The notes under the pieces: model-generated
What the model was told of the DNA's origin: nothing
Databases searched by the model: none
What the model saw: the letters and a program-made list of their open reading frames with translations, nothing else
Shown: positions 30,289-39,578 of the stretch, piece by piece
How positions within the stretch are numbered: the first letter of the stretch is position 1
Layout of the letters: each line of letters starts with the position of its first letter
NCBI RefSeq assembly: GCF_024055795.1
Contig: NZ_JAMXMY010000010.1
Coordinates: 186,001 to 250,000, forward strand
Source: Actinoallomurus purpureus
GTDB taxonomy: Bacteria > Actinomycetota > Actinomycetes > Streptosporangiales > Streptosporangiaceae
Direction: 5' to 3'
DNA length: 64,000 bases
Position numbers and translations under genes: made by a program

Positions 30289-31676
30289 TGCTCGGTGTAC
30301 AGCTCGCGGCGCTGCTCGACGGGGAAGTGCCGGGGGTCGAGGAGACCCTCGATCTGGTGGCCGGCTTCGACGCCGCTCTCGTGCACGGCTTCGCCCGGCT
30401 GGATGAGGAGCAGGCAGGGCGGCTCGCGGCCGTGGCCGGGGCGCTGCGGGACACCCCGCTCGGACCGGCGGTCGGCGAGGCGGTCGAGAAGATAACGGCG
30501 GGTTCGATCGGGGACGAGCATCTGGGGGTGCTCGCCGGCGCCCGTACGGCGCTCTTCGGCGCGGTGCACGACGCGCGGCTCGGCCGTCTCGACGCGGCGC
30601 TCGGCCGGAGCAGGGCCTCGTGGGAGGAGCCGGCGTCCGCGCCGGCGGCCGACGGTCCGCTCGGCGCGAGCCGGTCGTGGTTGCAGGAGCTGGCGATCAC
30701 CGGCTGGCGGGGCGTCGACCACGACCTCGTTTCAGCCTCCGACCAGGCCATCTCGGCTCTGCTGGGCGAGTCGCGCCTGCGTCGGCTCGCGGTGCTGCTC
30801 GACGGCCTGGTCGCGGAGCTGCGCGCCTCGTGTCCGGTCGCGACGATGGACCACGTGCCCGCCCGGCGCTGGGCCGACCTGTGGGCACGCGCCCTCCTGC
30901 TGACACAGCCGGGCGTCCAGGGCGTGGCCGAGCCCGTCGGCGTGGTGTCGGGGCGGTTCCTGCCGCTGGGCGTCGATGTGCACGAGCACGGAACGGCCGT
31001 GCAGATCCAGGTCCACGGGGTCCTGGAGCCGGCCGACGGTTCCTCGGCCCGTCTCATGCGGACGAGCGTCGCCGCGACGAAGGTCGACACGATCGTCGGC
31101 CCGGCGCTGTGGCGGCTGCTCGACGGGTATCCCGCGCTGCTCAGGGCGCTCGCCGAGCACCGGAGCGCCGACCTCGCCGACGTTCCCCTCACGGCGGCGG
31201 GCGACCTGCTCTGGCGGGAGGATCAGGCCACCGTGGGGGAGCCGGCGGATCCGTTCGCGACGGCACGGCTCCGGCTCGCGGACGCGCTCGCTCCGGCGGT
31301 CCCTCCCCTGGAGCGCCATCCGGTGCGCATCGCCGAGCCCGTGCTGCTGGAGGGGTACACGATCAACGGCGACACGCTCGACCTGGACGGGAACACCCTG
31401 GCGGTCGACCTCGACCGGCTGCCGGGCTGTGGTCCGCTCACGCCGGAGCTGGTGGCCGCGTCGTCCGCGTGCGTTGGACTGCTCCGCTGGGACGGCGGCC
31501 GGTGGCTGCTGCAGCCGCTCGCCGTACAGGCCACGGTCAAGCGCAAGGCGGTCGAGGCGCACGGTGGCGACTGGGCGCTCGGCCCGACCGATCCGAAGGT
31601 CGTCAAGGCCGAGGCCAGGGCCGGTGACGCGGTCGCCGTGCTGCGGGAGCGGGCCGGAAGGCTGCTGCGGAAATGA
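30288..31676 (+). CDS. Conserved hypothetical protein of the MoxR-VWA operon
   Basis: 462 residues, mostly helical and acidic, no membrane segments or recognisable catalytic motif. Notable stretches are WLQELAITGWRGVDHDLVSA, the central MDHVPARRWADLWARALLL and the C-terminal LLRWDGGRWLLQPLAVQATV. It overlaps the SWIM gene upstream and the VWA gene downstream by 4 nt or less, so it is an integral operon member. It may correspond to the non-SWIM part of YehQ-like proteins; that is inference from position. Confidence 0.7.
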   Translation: MLGVQLAALLDGEVPGVEETLDLVAGFDAALVHGFARLDEEQAGRLAAVAGALRDTPLGPAVGEAVEKITAGSIGDEHLGVLAGARTALFGAVHDARLGRLDAALGRSRASWEEPASAPAADGPLGASRSWLQELAITGWRGVDHDLVSASDQAISALLGESRLRRLAVLLDGLVAELRASCPVATMDHVPARRWADLWARALLLTQPGVQGVAEPVGVVSGRFLPLGVDVHEHGTAVQIQVHGVLEPADGSSARLMRTSVAATKVDTIVGPALWRLLDGYPALLRALAEHRSADLADVPLTAAGDLLWREDQATVGEPADPFATARLRLADALAPAVPPLERHPVRIAEPVLLEGYTINGDTLDLDGNTLAVDLDRLPGCGPLTPELVAASSACVGLLRWDGGRWLLQPLAVQATVKRKAVEAHGGDWALGPTDPKVVKAEARAGDAVAVLRERAGRLLRK

Positions 31677-33010
31677 GCGACCACACCCCTCCCTCGGCGG
31701 AGGCCATGAGCGACCACACCCCTGACACGACGAGGAGCGGCTCCGACACCGCGGAAGAGAATCGACGGCAGGTTCTCTACTGGCGGCTGCTGGCGCGGAT
31801 GTTCGACCACGAGGAGCAGCCCGCGTTGGAGGCCGCGAGCGTGGCGATCGTCGAGGACATCGGGCTGCCGCCCGCGCTGCTCGATCCCTCGGTGTCGGTG
31901 GACAACCTCGTCCAGCGCTTTCCCGGCCTGGAGGCCGAGCTGGACGGCCTGATGGCCCCCGCGAACGACGATCAGCGGGTGCGGCGGGCCGCGCTGGTCT
32001 CCAAGCTGCTGCTCAACGTGCTGTCGACCGGCTCCGGCAGTGTGACCGCGACGCAGCTGGCCGACTGGCAGCGGGACGCCGGCCGGCTCAAGCGGGCATG
32101 CGGAGAGGAGGGAGCGGCCGAGCTGGCCGGCGTGTTGTCGGGGCTCGAAGGCGACCTGGTCGGCCGGATGCGGTTGCGCGAGGTGCTGGCCGATCCGACC
32201 CTGGCGCGGCAGCTGACGCCGAGCATGTCGCTCATCGAACAGCTGCTGCGCGACAAGGCGAACCTGTCGGGCGTCGCGCTCGCCAACGCGAAGGCGCTGA
32301 TCCGCCGCTACGTCGACGAGGTCGCCGAGGTGCTGCGGACCCAGGTCGAGCAGACCAGCGTGGGCACGATCGACCGGTCGGTGCCGCCGAAGCGGGTGTT
32401 CCGCAACCTCGACCTCGACCGCACCATCTGGAAGAACCTCGTCAACTGGGACCCGGAGGACGAGCGGCTGTACGTCGACCGGCTGTTCTACCGGCAGACC
32501 GCCAAGCGCACCACGCCCGCTCGCATGATCGTGGTCGTCGACCAGTCCGGGTCGATGGTCGACTCGATGGTGAACTGCACCATCCTGGCGTCGATCTTCG
32601 CGGGCCTGCCGAAGGTCGACGTCCACCTGATCGCGTACGACACGCGGGCGCTCGACCTGACGCCCTGGGTGCACGACCCGTTCGAGGTGCTGCTGCGGAC
32701 CAGCCTCGGCGGCGGCAACGACGGCCCCGTCGCGATGACCATGGCCCGCCCGAAGATCACCGATCCGAGCAACACCGTGATGGTGTGGATCTCCGACTTC
32801 TACGAGTTCGACCGGTCGCAGCCGCTGTTCGACGGGATCCAGGCGGTGCACCGGTCGGGGGTGAAGTTCATCCCGGTCGGCTCGGTGAACAGCTCGGGCC
32901 ACCAGAGCGTGAACCCCTGGTTCCGCCAGCGCTTCAAGGATCTCGGCACGCCCGTGATCTCAGGCCACATCCACAAGCTCGTGTTCGAACTCAAGAACTT
33001 CCTGGATTAG
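31673..33010 (+). CDS. VWA-domain protein of the MoxR operon
   Basis: 445 residues. The N-terminal 240 are helical; the C-terminal half is a von Willebrand A domain with MIDAS motif Asp290-x-Ser-x-Ser294 (MIVVVDQSGSM), a Thr/Gly-rich strand (SLGGGNDGP) and a later Asp in VMVWISDFYEF. YehP-like. VWA proteins act as metal-dependent adaptors that recruit substrates to MoxR ATPases. The N terminus starts MSDHTPPSAEA and then repeats MSDHTP, from a duplicated 18-nt segment, so the true start could be 31673 or 31706. It overlaps the previous gene by 4 nt. Confidence 0.88.
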   Translation: MSDHTPPSAEAMSDHTPDTTRSGSDTAEENRRQVLYWRLLARMFDHEEQPALEAASVAIVEDIGLPPALLDPSVSVDNLVQRFPGLEAELDGLMAPANDDQRVRRAALVSKLLLNVLSTGSGSVTATQLADWQRDAGRLKRACGEEGAAELAGVLSGLEGDLVGRMRLREVLADPTLARQLTPSMSLIEQLLRDKANLSGVALANAKALIRRYVDEVAEVLRTQVEQTSVGTIDRSVPPKRVFRNLDLDRTIWKNLVNWDPEDERLYVDRLFYRQTAKRTTPARMIVVVDQSGSMVDSMVNCTILASIFAGLPKVDVHLIAYDTRALDLTPWVHDPFEVLLRTSLGGGNDGPVAMTMARPKITDPSNTVMVWISDFYEFDRSQPLFDGIQAVHRSGVKFIPVGSVNSSGHQSVNPWFRQRFKDLGTPVISGHIHKLVFELKNFLD

Positions 33011-33021
33011 GAGTAAGAACG

Positions 33022-34140
33022 ATGACCGACGAGATGCTGCGCGCCCCGGCCGAGGTCAAGTACGCCGAGGAGCTCGACTGGCTGGAGTCCGTCGACGACG
33101 GGCCCAAGCCGTTCTCGTGGCGGCTGAGCCCCCGGATGGTCCGCCTGTTCGTCCTCGGCTCCGAGCGTTCCGACGGGCTGGACCGGGAGATCTCGCAGAA
33201 GTGGTTCGGCGACCGGAGCTTCGTCGAGCGGAGCATCGTGACGCTCGCCTCCGACCGCGGCCTGCTGCTGATCGGCGATCCCGGCACCGGCAAGAGCTGG
33301 CTCGCCGAGCTGCTGTCGGCCGCCATCTGCCGTAACTCGACGATGGTCGTCCAGGGAACGGCCGGCACCACCGAGGACCACATCAAGTACTCGTGGAACG
33401 TCTCGATGGTGATCGCCAAGGGTCAGTCCCGCGAGTCGATGATCCCCTCGCCGATCATGACGGCGATGGAGCAGGGGACGATCGGGCGGTTCGAGGAGCT
33501 GACCCGGTCGACGAGCGACGTGCAGGACGCGCTGATCTCCATCCTGTCCGAGAAGTACGTCTCCATCCCCGAGCTCGACGCCGACAACATCGTCTTCGCC
33601 AAGCCCGGCTTCTCGATCATCGCCACGGCCAACAGCCGCGACCGGGGCGTGAACGACCTGTCGTCCGCGCTGAAGCGGCGGTTCAACTTCGTCCGCATCC
33701 CCGTGGTGACCAGCAAGCGCAGCGAAGAGGAGATCGTCAAGTTCCGTACGACCGAGCTGCTGCGCCGGCACCGGATCGACCTGGACGTGCCGCCCACGCT
33801 GCTGGACATCCTGCTCCAGAGCTTCGCCGACCTGCGCGCCGCGGCGGCCTCGGCCACCAGCGACGACGAGAAGCTGGAGTCGGCGCTGTCCACGGCGGAG
33901 CAGATCGGCGTGCTGGAGGACGCGATCCTGCACAGCCAGTTCTTCGGCGACCGGACGCTCCGCGCGGAGACGCTCGCCGGCTCGCTGGTGGGCTCGCTCG
34001 CCCGCCGCAGCCCGGAGGACCTGGCGATCCTCAACAAGTTCTGGCACGGCGTGATCGAGCCGCGCAGCAAACAGGACGACGGCGCGCCCTGGCAGGCATT
34101 CCTGGAGGGCGGGCGGCAGGCTCTGGGCACGCTCTCATGA
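33022..34140 (+). CDS. MoxR-family AAA+ ATPase
   Basis: 372 residues. Walker A GDPGTGKS at 85-92. The Walker B region is GRFEELTRSTSDVQDALISIL, sensor 1 is SIIATANSRDRGVNDLS and the arginine-finger helix is ALKRRFNFVRIP. YehL-like. MoxR ATPases work with VWA proteins to remodel or activate other proteins; the client here is presumably among the operon products. GGAG precedes the ATG at 33022, and the stop overlaps the DUF5682 start (ATGA). Confidence 0.92.
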   Translation: MTDEMLRAPAEVKYAEELDWLESVDDGPKPFSWRLSPRMVRLFVLGSERSDGLDREISQKWFGDRSFVERSIVTLASDRGLLLIGDPGTGKSWLAELLSAAICRNSTMVVQGTAGTTEDHIKYSWNVSMVIAKGQSRESMIPSPIMTAMEQGTIGRFEELTRSTSDVQDALISILSEKYVSIPELDADNIVFAKPGFSIIATANSRDRGVNDLSSALKRRFNFVRIPVVTSKRSEEEIVKFRTTELLRRHRIDLDVPPTLLDILLQSFADLRAAAASATSDDEKLESALSTAEQIGVLEDAILHSQFFGDRTLRAETLAGSLVGSLARRSPEDLAILNKFWHGVIEPRSKQDDGAPWQAFLEGGRQALGTLS

Positions 34141-36941
34141 GCGAGGCGACGTTGCCGGGGCCGTTCGGGGCGCTCCGCGGGCAGCTCCTCGACGCGGCCG
34201 CCGCGTTCGCCGGGGACGGGCCCGGCGGCGCGGACCCGGTGCCCGGCATCCTGGCCGGCATGGTCGACGACGTCGACCGGGCGCTGCGCGAGGAGCTGGA
34301 GATCTTCCCGGTCTGCCATCACTCACCGGCGTCCGCGCTGGCCATGACGCGACGGCTCCGCGAGAAGCGGCCCACGGTCATCTATCTAGAACTGTGCGAG
34401 GATCTGCGGCCGCTCCTCGACGAGCTGCGCAACTGCCGGCTGCCCGTCGCGCTGCAGGCGTTCGCGACCGAGCTGGACGACTTCCCGGCGACGTGGGCGC
34501 CGCTCAGCGTGGTGGCGCCCGTCACCGAGGCGTCGGCCGAATACCAGGCCATCGCGTACGCCCTGGAGACGCCCGGCGTCGAGCTCGTGCTGGTCGACCG
34601 CTCCACCGACCACGTCTTCCAGTGGGAGCCCCGTACGCCGGCCGAGCCCGCGACCGGCGACGGCCCGGAAGGCGATGGGGAAGAGGCGGCTCTGCACGGT
34701 GACGCCGTCGGCATCGAGATCGGCGACCTGCGTCCCCGCTTCGCCGAGCTCGAAGCGCACCTGCTGCACCACGGCAAGGTCCGGCACTGGTCCGAGTGGT
34801 GGGACCAGTACGTCGAGCAGCCCCTCGTCGGCGCCGACTACGCGACGTACCGGCAGGTCATGGTCATGATCGGCAGCCTTTTCCGGCGACTGCGCCCGGC
34901 CCGTGACGCGCGGAACGACCGTGACGAGGACCGCGAGCGCTACATGTGGACCCGCATGCGCGAGCACCTCGCCGCGTCCGGGGCCGACCCGGCCCGCTGC
35001 CTGTACGTCTGCGGCGCGTTCCACGCGGCCAGCCGCGTCGAGCAGTTCGGCCTGCGCGCGCAGGCGCCGTTCGAGATCACACCGCGTACGGCGACCCGCT
35101 GGCAGTACGGCCTGATCCCCTCCAGCCACTCCGCCATCGAAGCGCAGTTCGGGCTGGCCCCCGGATCGGTGTCGATCGCCGCGGCGACCTGGGCGAAGGC
35201 GGTGAAGCGCAGCGGTGTCACGCCGTTCCGGCTCAAGGGCCAGGAGGGCAAGCCGAAGGCCTCCCGTGCCCGGCGGCCGTCCGATCCGGACGGGCCGGTC
35301 GCCGACCGGCTGTCGGGGTTCCTGTCGCAGCCGCCCGCACCGGACGGGCTCGACGAGGAGGAACTCCTGGGCTGGTGCGTCGACATCGTGCGGCTGGCGC
35401 GCCGCAACGGCTACCTCGCGAGCACGGCCGACGCCATCGCCGTGTTCGAGACGTCGATCCTGCTGGCGAACCTGCGCGGCCGACGGCGCCCCACCCCGTA
35501 CGACTTCCAGGACGCGGCGGTCACCTGCATCGAGAAGGACACCGTTCCGGGCCGCCGTGACGTACGCCGCCTGTGCGAGATCCTGCTCGGCGGCGACCGC
35601 GTCGGACAGGTCGGCTACGAGTCGCTCCCGCCGCTGGCCCGCGACGTCCTGGACCGGCTGGAGCCCCTGGGACTCGATCTGACCAGGCGCACGATCCAGC
35701 GAGCGCTGCTCGACCTCGGCGCCGACCCCGGGCTGAGGCCCTGCTCCGACCTGCTCTGGGTGCTGCGCCGCCTGCTGCCCGACGACGCCGTCCGCCCCAT
35801 CATGGGCTCCCGGCGGCTGGGGGAACGCCCGATCCAGGAGAGCTGGGACCTGGCGATCGGCCGTCACCAGCGGTCGATCGTCGAGCTCGGCTACGAGGGC
35901 GTCACGATCGAGCAGGTGCTGGAGCAGCGGCTGCGCCGCGCCGTGGCGGACCCGAAGGCGACCGCCGCCGTCGCGCTGGAGGCCGTGGAGGACGCCATCC
36001 TCTACCTCGGCGGCGGGCGCGTCGCCGACGACCTCGGCGCCCGCGCCGTCGCGTTGCTCGCCGCCGAGCGCACCGTGGACGACGCACCCGACGTGCTCCG
36101 CCGGATCCGCAGGCTGCTGGCCCACTACCGCGCCACGGGGCCCGCGCTGCCCGAGTGGTGCGAACGCTTCGTGACCGCAGGATACGCGCACTACTGCACG
36201 CTGTTGCCGACCGCCTTCGTGGACGAGGACACCGGTGTCCGCCAGGTGGCGGCCATGCTCGGCTTCCTGTTCGGCATGGAGGGCCTGGCGCTGTCACTCG
36301 GCTGCGACCACTCCCAGCTCGAGCTCGCCGTGCGGCAGTCGCACCCGGAGGCGCCGGCCAAGGTCGCGCTGCTGTGGGCGACGCAGACGCAGCTGGGGCT
36401 GCTGGCCCTCGACGCGCTGCGCTCGCGGTACGACGACCTGCTGGCCAACCCGCTCGTCGTCCCGTCGATCCCGCTCTACCTGAGCGGGTTCGTCCAGGCG
36501 CTCGAGCCGGCCCCGTCCCTGGCCCCCGTCATCGTCGAGGTGATGTCCAAGGCGTTCGCCCGGTTGCCCGATCCGGTTCTTCTCCCCTGGCTTCCCCGGC
36601 TGATCACCACACTGCGGGAGCAGGCGCCGGAGCTGGTGCCGGTGCTCGTACGGGAGGCGGGCCGGGTGTTCCCCGCCTCCCTGCCGGCCGTCGACGCCTG
36701 GGTTCCGCCGTGGTTCGCGCGGCCGTCGGCGACGGTGCCGCCTCCGATTCCGACCTCGGCCGGGGCGGTCGCGGACCTCGTGGCCGGTCACCCGGCGGCG
36801 TGCGACGCCGTGGCCGGGCTCCTGGGGCAGGACGCCGGATGGCGCGCGGCCACCGGCGGGGCCGGGCAGGACCAGGTCACCGCCCTGCTGGCCGGGCACG
36901 GCGACACCGGTCACGCGGTCGCGGCACTCGTCACCAGGTGA
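34137..36941 (+). CDS. DUF5682 family protein
   Basis: 934-residue YehM-like protein. The N-terminal domain has FPVCHHSPASALAMTRRLRE and PTVIYLELCEDLRPLL, reminiscent of TraB/EreA-type folds (a His-Ser-Pro motif followed by an acidic helix), then YVCGAFHAASRVEQFGL. The C-terminal 550 residues are a long helical array. Start ATG 34137 overlaps the MoxR stop by 4 nt; the 3' end overlaps the convergent deacetylase gene by 31 bp. It is the largest component of the MoxR-VWA system and the likely effector or scaffold. Its biochemical activity is not known to me. Confidence 0.85.
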   Translation: MSEATLPGPFGALRGQLLDAAAAFAGDGPGGADPVPGILAGMVDDVDRALREELEIFPVCHHSPASALAMTRRLREKRPTVIYLELCEDLRPLLDELRNCRLPVALQAFATELDDFPATWAPLSVVAPVTEASAEYQAIAYALETPGVELVLVDRSTDHVFQWEPRTPAEPATGDGPEGDGEEAALHGDAVGIEIGDLRPRFAELEAHLLHHGKVRHWSEWWDQYVEQPLVGADYATYRQVMVMIGSLFRRLRPARDARNDRDEDRERYMWTRMREHLAASGADPARCLYVCGAFHAASRVEQFGLRAQAPFEITPRTATRWQYGLIPSSHSAIEAQFGLAPGSVSIAAATWAKAVKRSGVTPFRLKGQEGKPKASRARRPSDPDGPVADRLSGFLSQPPAPDGLDEEELLGWCVDIVRLARRNGYLASTADAIAVFETSILLANLRGRRRPTPYDFQDAAVTCIEKDTVPGRRDVRRLCEILLGGDRVGQVGYESLPPLARDVLDRLEPLGLDLTRRTIQRALLDLGADPGLRPCSDLLWVLRRLLPDDAVRPIMGSRRLGERPIQESWDLAIGRHQRSIVELGYEGVTIEQVLEQRLRRAVADPKATAAVALEAVEDAILYLGGGRVADDLGARAVALLAAERTVDDAPDVLRRIRRLLAHYRATGPALPEWCERFVTAGYAHYCTLLPTAFVDEDTGVRQVAAMLGFLFGMEGLALSLGCDHSQLELAVRQSHPEAPAKVALLWATQTQLGLLALDALRSRYDDLLANPLVVPSIPLYLSGFVQALEPAPSLAPVIVEVMSKAFARLPDPVLLPWLPRLITTLREQAPELVPVLVREAGRVFPASLPAVDAWVPPWFARPSATVPPPIPTSAGAVADLVAGHPAACDAVAGLLGQDAGWRAATGGAGQDQVTALLAGHGDTGHAVAALVTR

Positions 36942-37645
36942 TCGCGTAGCGGGCCCACCGACAGGCCTCGCACGCGTACGTCATCGAGGAGCGGGGGCAG
37001 TGCGCCGAGCGTGCTCCGCCACGATTCGGGGGCCGATGTGCAGTCCGAGTCGTGGAGGAGCACGGTGCCCCCGCCCTCGAGATCACGGGTGACGAGGGCG
37101 AGGACCGACGCGGGGGTGGCGGCGCGTGTCCAGTCACGTCCCCAGTTCGTCCACAGCACCGGGGTCAGGCCCAGTCGGCGTGCGGCACGCAGCGCCGAGG
37201 AGCTCAGCACGCCGTACGGCGGCCGGTACCAGCGCGGCACCGTGCCGGTGGTCCGGGCGATCGTCTCCGTCGCCCTGGCCAGGTCGTCGTACGTCTCGGC
37301 CGGTCCGCGCAGCAGCATGCAGCGGTGCTCCCAGCCGTGCACCGCGACCTCGTGGCCGGCGTCGACCAGCTCCCTGCCCAGGTCCGGTGCGTCCTTCAGC
37401 ATCCGGCCGAGGAGGAAGAACGTGGCCGTCGCCTCGTACTCCCGCAGCGCGGCCAGGAACGCCGGGGTCGAGCGCGGATCCGGGCCGTCGTCGAAGGTGA
37501 GGGCCACATGACCGGGATCACCGACCCCGGCCAGTCCTGGGAACAGACGCCGGCGCAGCGGGCCGATGGAGGTGAGCGCCGGTGCGGCGTGCGCGACGGT
37601 CAGGACGCCGGCGGCGGCGAGAAGCACGCGTGGGAAGGAGCTCAT
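36911..37645 (-). CDS. Polysaccharide deacetylase (NodB/CE4)
   Basis: 244 residues: N-terminal hydrophobic anchor or signal (MSSFPRVLLAAAGVLTVAHA) and a CE4 domain with motif 1 TFDDGPDP (catalytic base Asp and metal Asp), motif 2 HGWEH, motif 3 RWYRPPYG and motif 5 region VLLHD. Likely removes acetyl groups from a surface glycan or glycolipid. GGAGG upstream. Its ATG overlaps the stop of the glycosyltransferase gene by 4 nt, so the two are translated together and may act on the same product. Confidence 0.9.
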   Translation of the reverse strand: MSSFPRVLLAAAGVLTVAHAAPALTSIGPLRRRLFPGLAGVGDPGHVALTFDDGPDPRSTPAFLAALREYEATATFFLLGRMLKDAPDLGRELVDAGHEVAVHGWEHRCMLLRGPAETYDDLARATETIARTTGTVPRWYRPPYGVLSSSALRAARRLGLTPVLWTNWGRDWTRAATPASVLALVTRDLEGGGTVLLHDSDCTSAPESWRSTLGALPPLLDDVRVRGLSVGPLRDHLVTSAATA

Positions 37646-38790
37646 CGGGCGACCTCCGCGGCCGTGGCGAGCGCCTTCGTCGTGAGTGGCGAGGTCACCG
37701 GGGTTCCGCCGGCGAGGGCGGCGACGATCGCCGCCGGGTCGGCCGTGCTCGGGGGCGTCGTCCGACCGGGTCCGGCCAGCGCCGCGAACAACGCCTCGGG
37801 CAGATCTTCCGGCCGGCGCGCCCACGGGGCCCAGCCCGCATCCTCCAGCACGGCGGCGTTCGTCCTCCCATGCCCCGGAAGGCACCGGTAGCTGATCACG
37901 GGCAGCGCCGTCGCCAGCGCCTCGAGGGAGCTCAGGCCCCCCGCGTTCTGGACCACGACGTCACAGGCTCGCATCAACGACGGCATGTCCTCCACCCAGC
38001 CCAGAGTGATGCCCACGCCGGAGCTGTTCAACGCCTCGCGCAGCGCCCCGTTCCGCCCGCAGACGACGACGGGCGTCACCAGCCCGGACGCGGCCACGTC
38101 CCGCACGGTGGCCGCGACGTCTCCGGCGCCCCACGACCCCGCGACCACCAGGGCCAGGCGCCGGTCCTCGGGCAGGCCGAAGTACAGCCGCGCCATCTGC
38201 CGTTCGGCGGTGGACGCCGGCGGCCGGAACGCCGGGCGTACGGCCGGCGTGCACACCCGTACGTCGGCGGCGCCCAGCCGCCGCGCCTCGGCCGCCGTCG
38301 TCGCGTGGAGCGCCAGGTGGGCGTCGACCCCCTCGGCGATCCACAGAGGGTGCACGGACAGGTCGGTGAGGTACGTGACCACCGGGACCTTCAGGACGCC
38401 GCGGCGCCGCAGCCGGCCCAGCGCCTGGCTCGCCAGCGGGTAGGTCGAGACGACCGCGACGGAGCCCGCCGTCGTACGGGCGAGGCGGCGCGCGGCCAGC
38501 CCGCTCAGGGCCCGCGCCGCCGCCGCGAGGTCCTGCCGTCGCTCCAGTGCCGTGAACAACCGCTCCCAGCTCTCCGGAGCGGCCCGCAGCTGCAGCTCGT
38601 ACGTCCGCCGCAGCATGCGTCCGAGCGAGGCGGGGAGCAGGTCGAGGAAGTCGTGGACGTCGACGGAGTACCCGGCCTGGCGTAGCCGCCGGGCCAGCTC
38701 GGTCGCCGCGCCGTCGTGCCCGGCGCCCACGCTCGCCGACACGATGGTGACGTGCCGTCGCGTTCCGGACTGTATGAGGGAGGTCTTCAC
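37642..38790 (-). CDS. MGDG-synthase/MurG-like glycosyltransferase
   Basis: 382 residues of the GT28 diacylglycerol-glycosyltransferase type. The N-terminal MGDG-synthase domain reads VTIVSASVGAGHDGAATELARRL and VDVHDFLDLLPASLGRMLRR; the C-terminal nucleotide-sugar half has ALVVAGSWGAGDVAATV, LGWVEDMPSLMRACDVVVQNAGGLSSLEALATALPVI and PGHGRTNAAVL. It probably glycosylates a membrane lipid at the cytoplasmic face. GTG start at 38790. Coupled to the downstream polysaccharide deacetylase. Confidence 0.88.
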   Translation of the reverse strand: MKTSLIQSGTRRHVTIVSASVGAGHDGAATELARRLRQAGYSVDVHDFLDLLPASLGRMLRRTYELQLRAAPESWERLFTALERRQDLAAAARALSGLAARRLARTTAGSVAVVSTYPLASQALGRLRRRGVLKVPVVTYLTDLSVHPLWIAEGVDAHLALHATTAAEARRLGAADVRVCTPAVRPAFRPPASTAERQMARLYFGLPEDRRLALVVAGSWGAGDVAATVRDVAASGLVTPVVVCGRNGALREALNSSGVGITLGWVEDMPSLMRACDVVVQNAGGLSSLEALATALPVISYRCLPGHGRTNAAVLEDAGWAPWARRPEDLPEALFAALAGPGRTTPPSTADPAAIVAALAGGTPVTSPLTTKALATAAEVAR

Positions 38791-38957
38791 GGAGTTGTGC
38801 CTTCTGTCTCGACGCGATGGACTCCGGCCGCCGGCCGGAGCGGGATCTGGGGGGAAGAGATCGGTCGCCGGTGCCGCGCACGCATCGGAGGCGGTTGCGG
38901 CGTGCGACGCTCGCCACGAGCGGTGGCCCGGGAGGCGGTTGCGGCGGGCGGCGATCG

Positions 38958-39371
38958 TCACGAGGGGTGGCCCGCCCGGACGCGGAGGCGGGCGCATCGG
39001 GTGCCGTCTTGGCCGACGGTGACGGTCCGGTACCGGCCGGGCATGACGGCCAGCCAGCAGAACCCGCCGACCCCGATCGCCTCGGCCGGGTGCGTCTCGC
39101 GTGCCCACCGGCCCGTGGAGAACAGCACCGCGGGGACGATCGAATCGGCCGGAAGCCGGCCCCAGGCGACGGCGTACGGGCGTCCTCGGGAGACGCCGCA
39201 CCGGGCGCCCCGCAGGATCTCCGGGGCCACCGAGGTCTCCACGACGACGTCGATCAGCGTCTCCGCGTCGTACACCTCCAGCGCGGGCTGTCCCATCGAG
39301 CCCCGGCCGAGCCGGACCGTCCACGGGGTGGCGTTCAGGCACCGCTCGAGGGACACCACGCTGGCGACCAT
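38958..39371 (-). CDS. Hypothetical protein, 137 aa
   Basis: GGAAGGAGA upstream of ATG 39371 gives a strong start. The product (MVASVVSLERCLNATPWTVR) has a central hydrophobic-aromatic stretch with two Cys, then IGVGGFCWLAVMPGRYRTVTV. No signal peptide or TM segment is convincing. Family not recognised. It lies 167 nt upstream of the glycosyltransferase on the same strand and could be co-transcribed. Confidence 0.55.
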   Translation of the reverse strand: MVASVVSLERCLNATPWTVRLGRGSMGQPALEVYDAETLIDVVVETSVAPEILRGARCGVSRGRPYAVAWGRLPADSIVPAVLFSTGRWARETHPAEAIGVGGFCWLAVMPGRYRTVTVGQDGTRCARLRVRAGHPS

Positions 39372-39578
39372 GGGGTTGATCTCCTTCCGCGCCCGGCTTG
39401 TCGGGCATGAGGACCAGCGTCGTCGTTCCGGGGCCGAAGATCAGTAATGCGGCCATCCGATCTCGGGTGGTACCAGGTTCACCTTCGGCCCTCCCGCCTG
39501 CTCCATGGCAGCCCCTGACCTGGGAGAACAGAACTTCAACGGCCCAGAGGCGAAGACGGGCGTCGTTAGACTCTCGGC

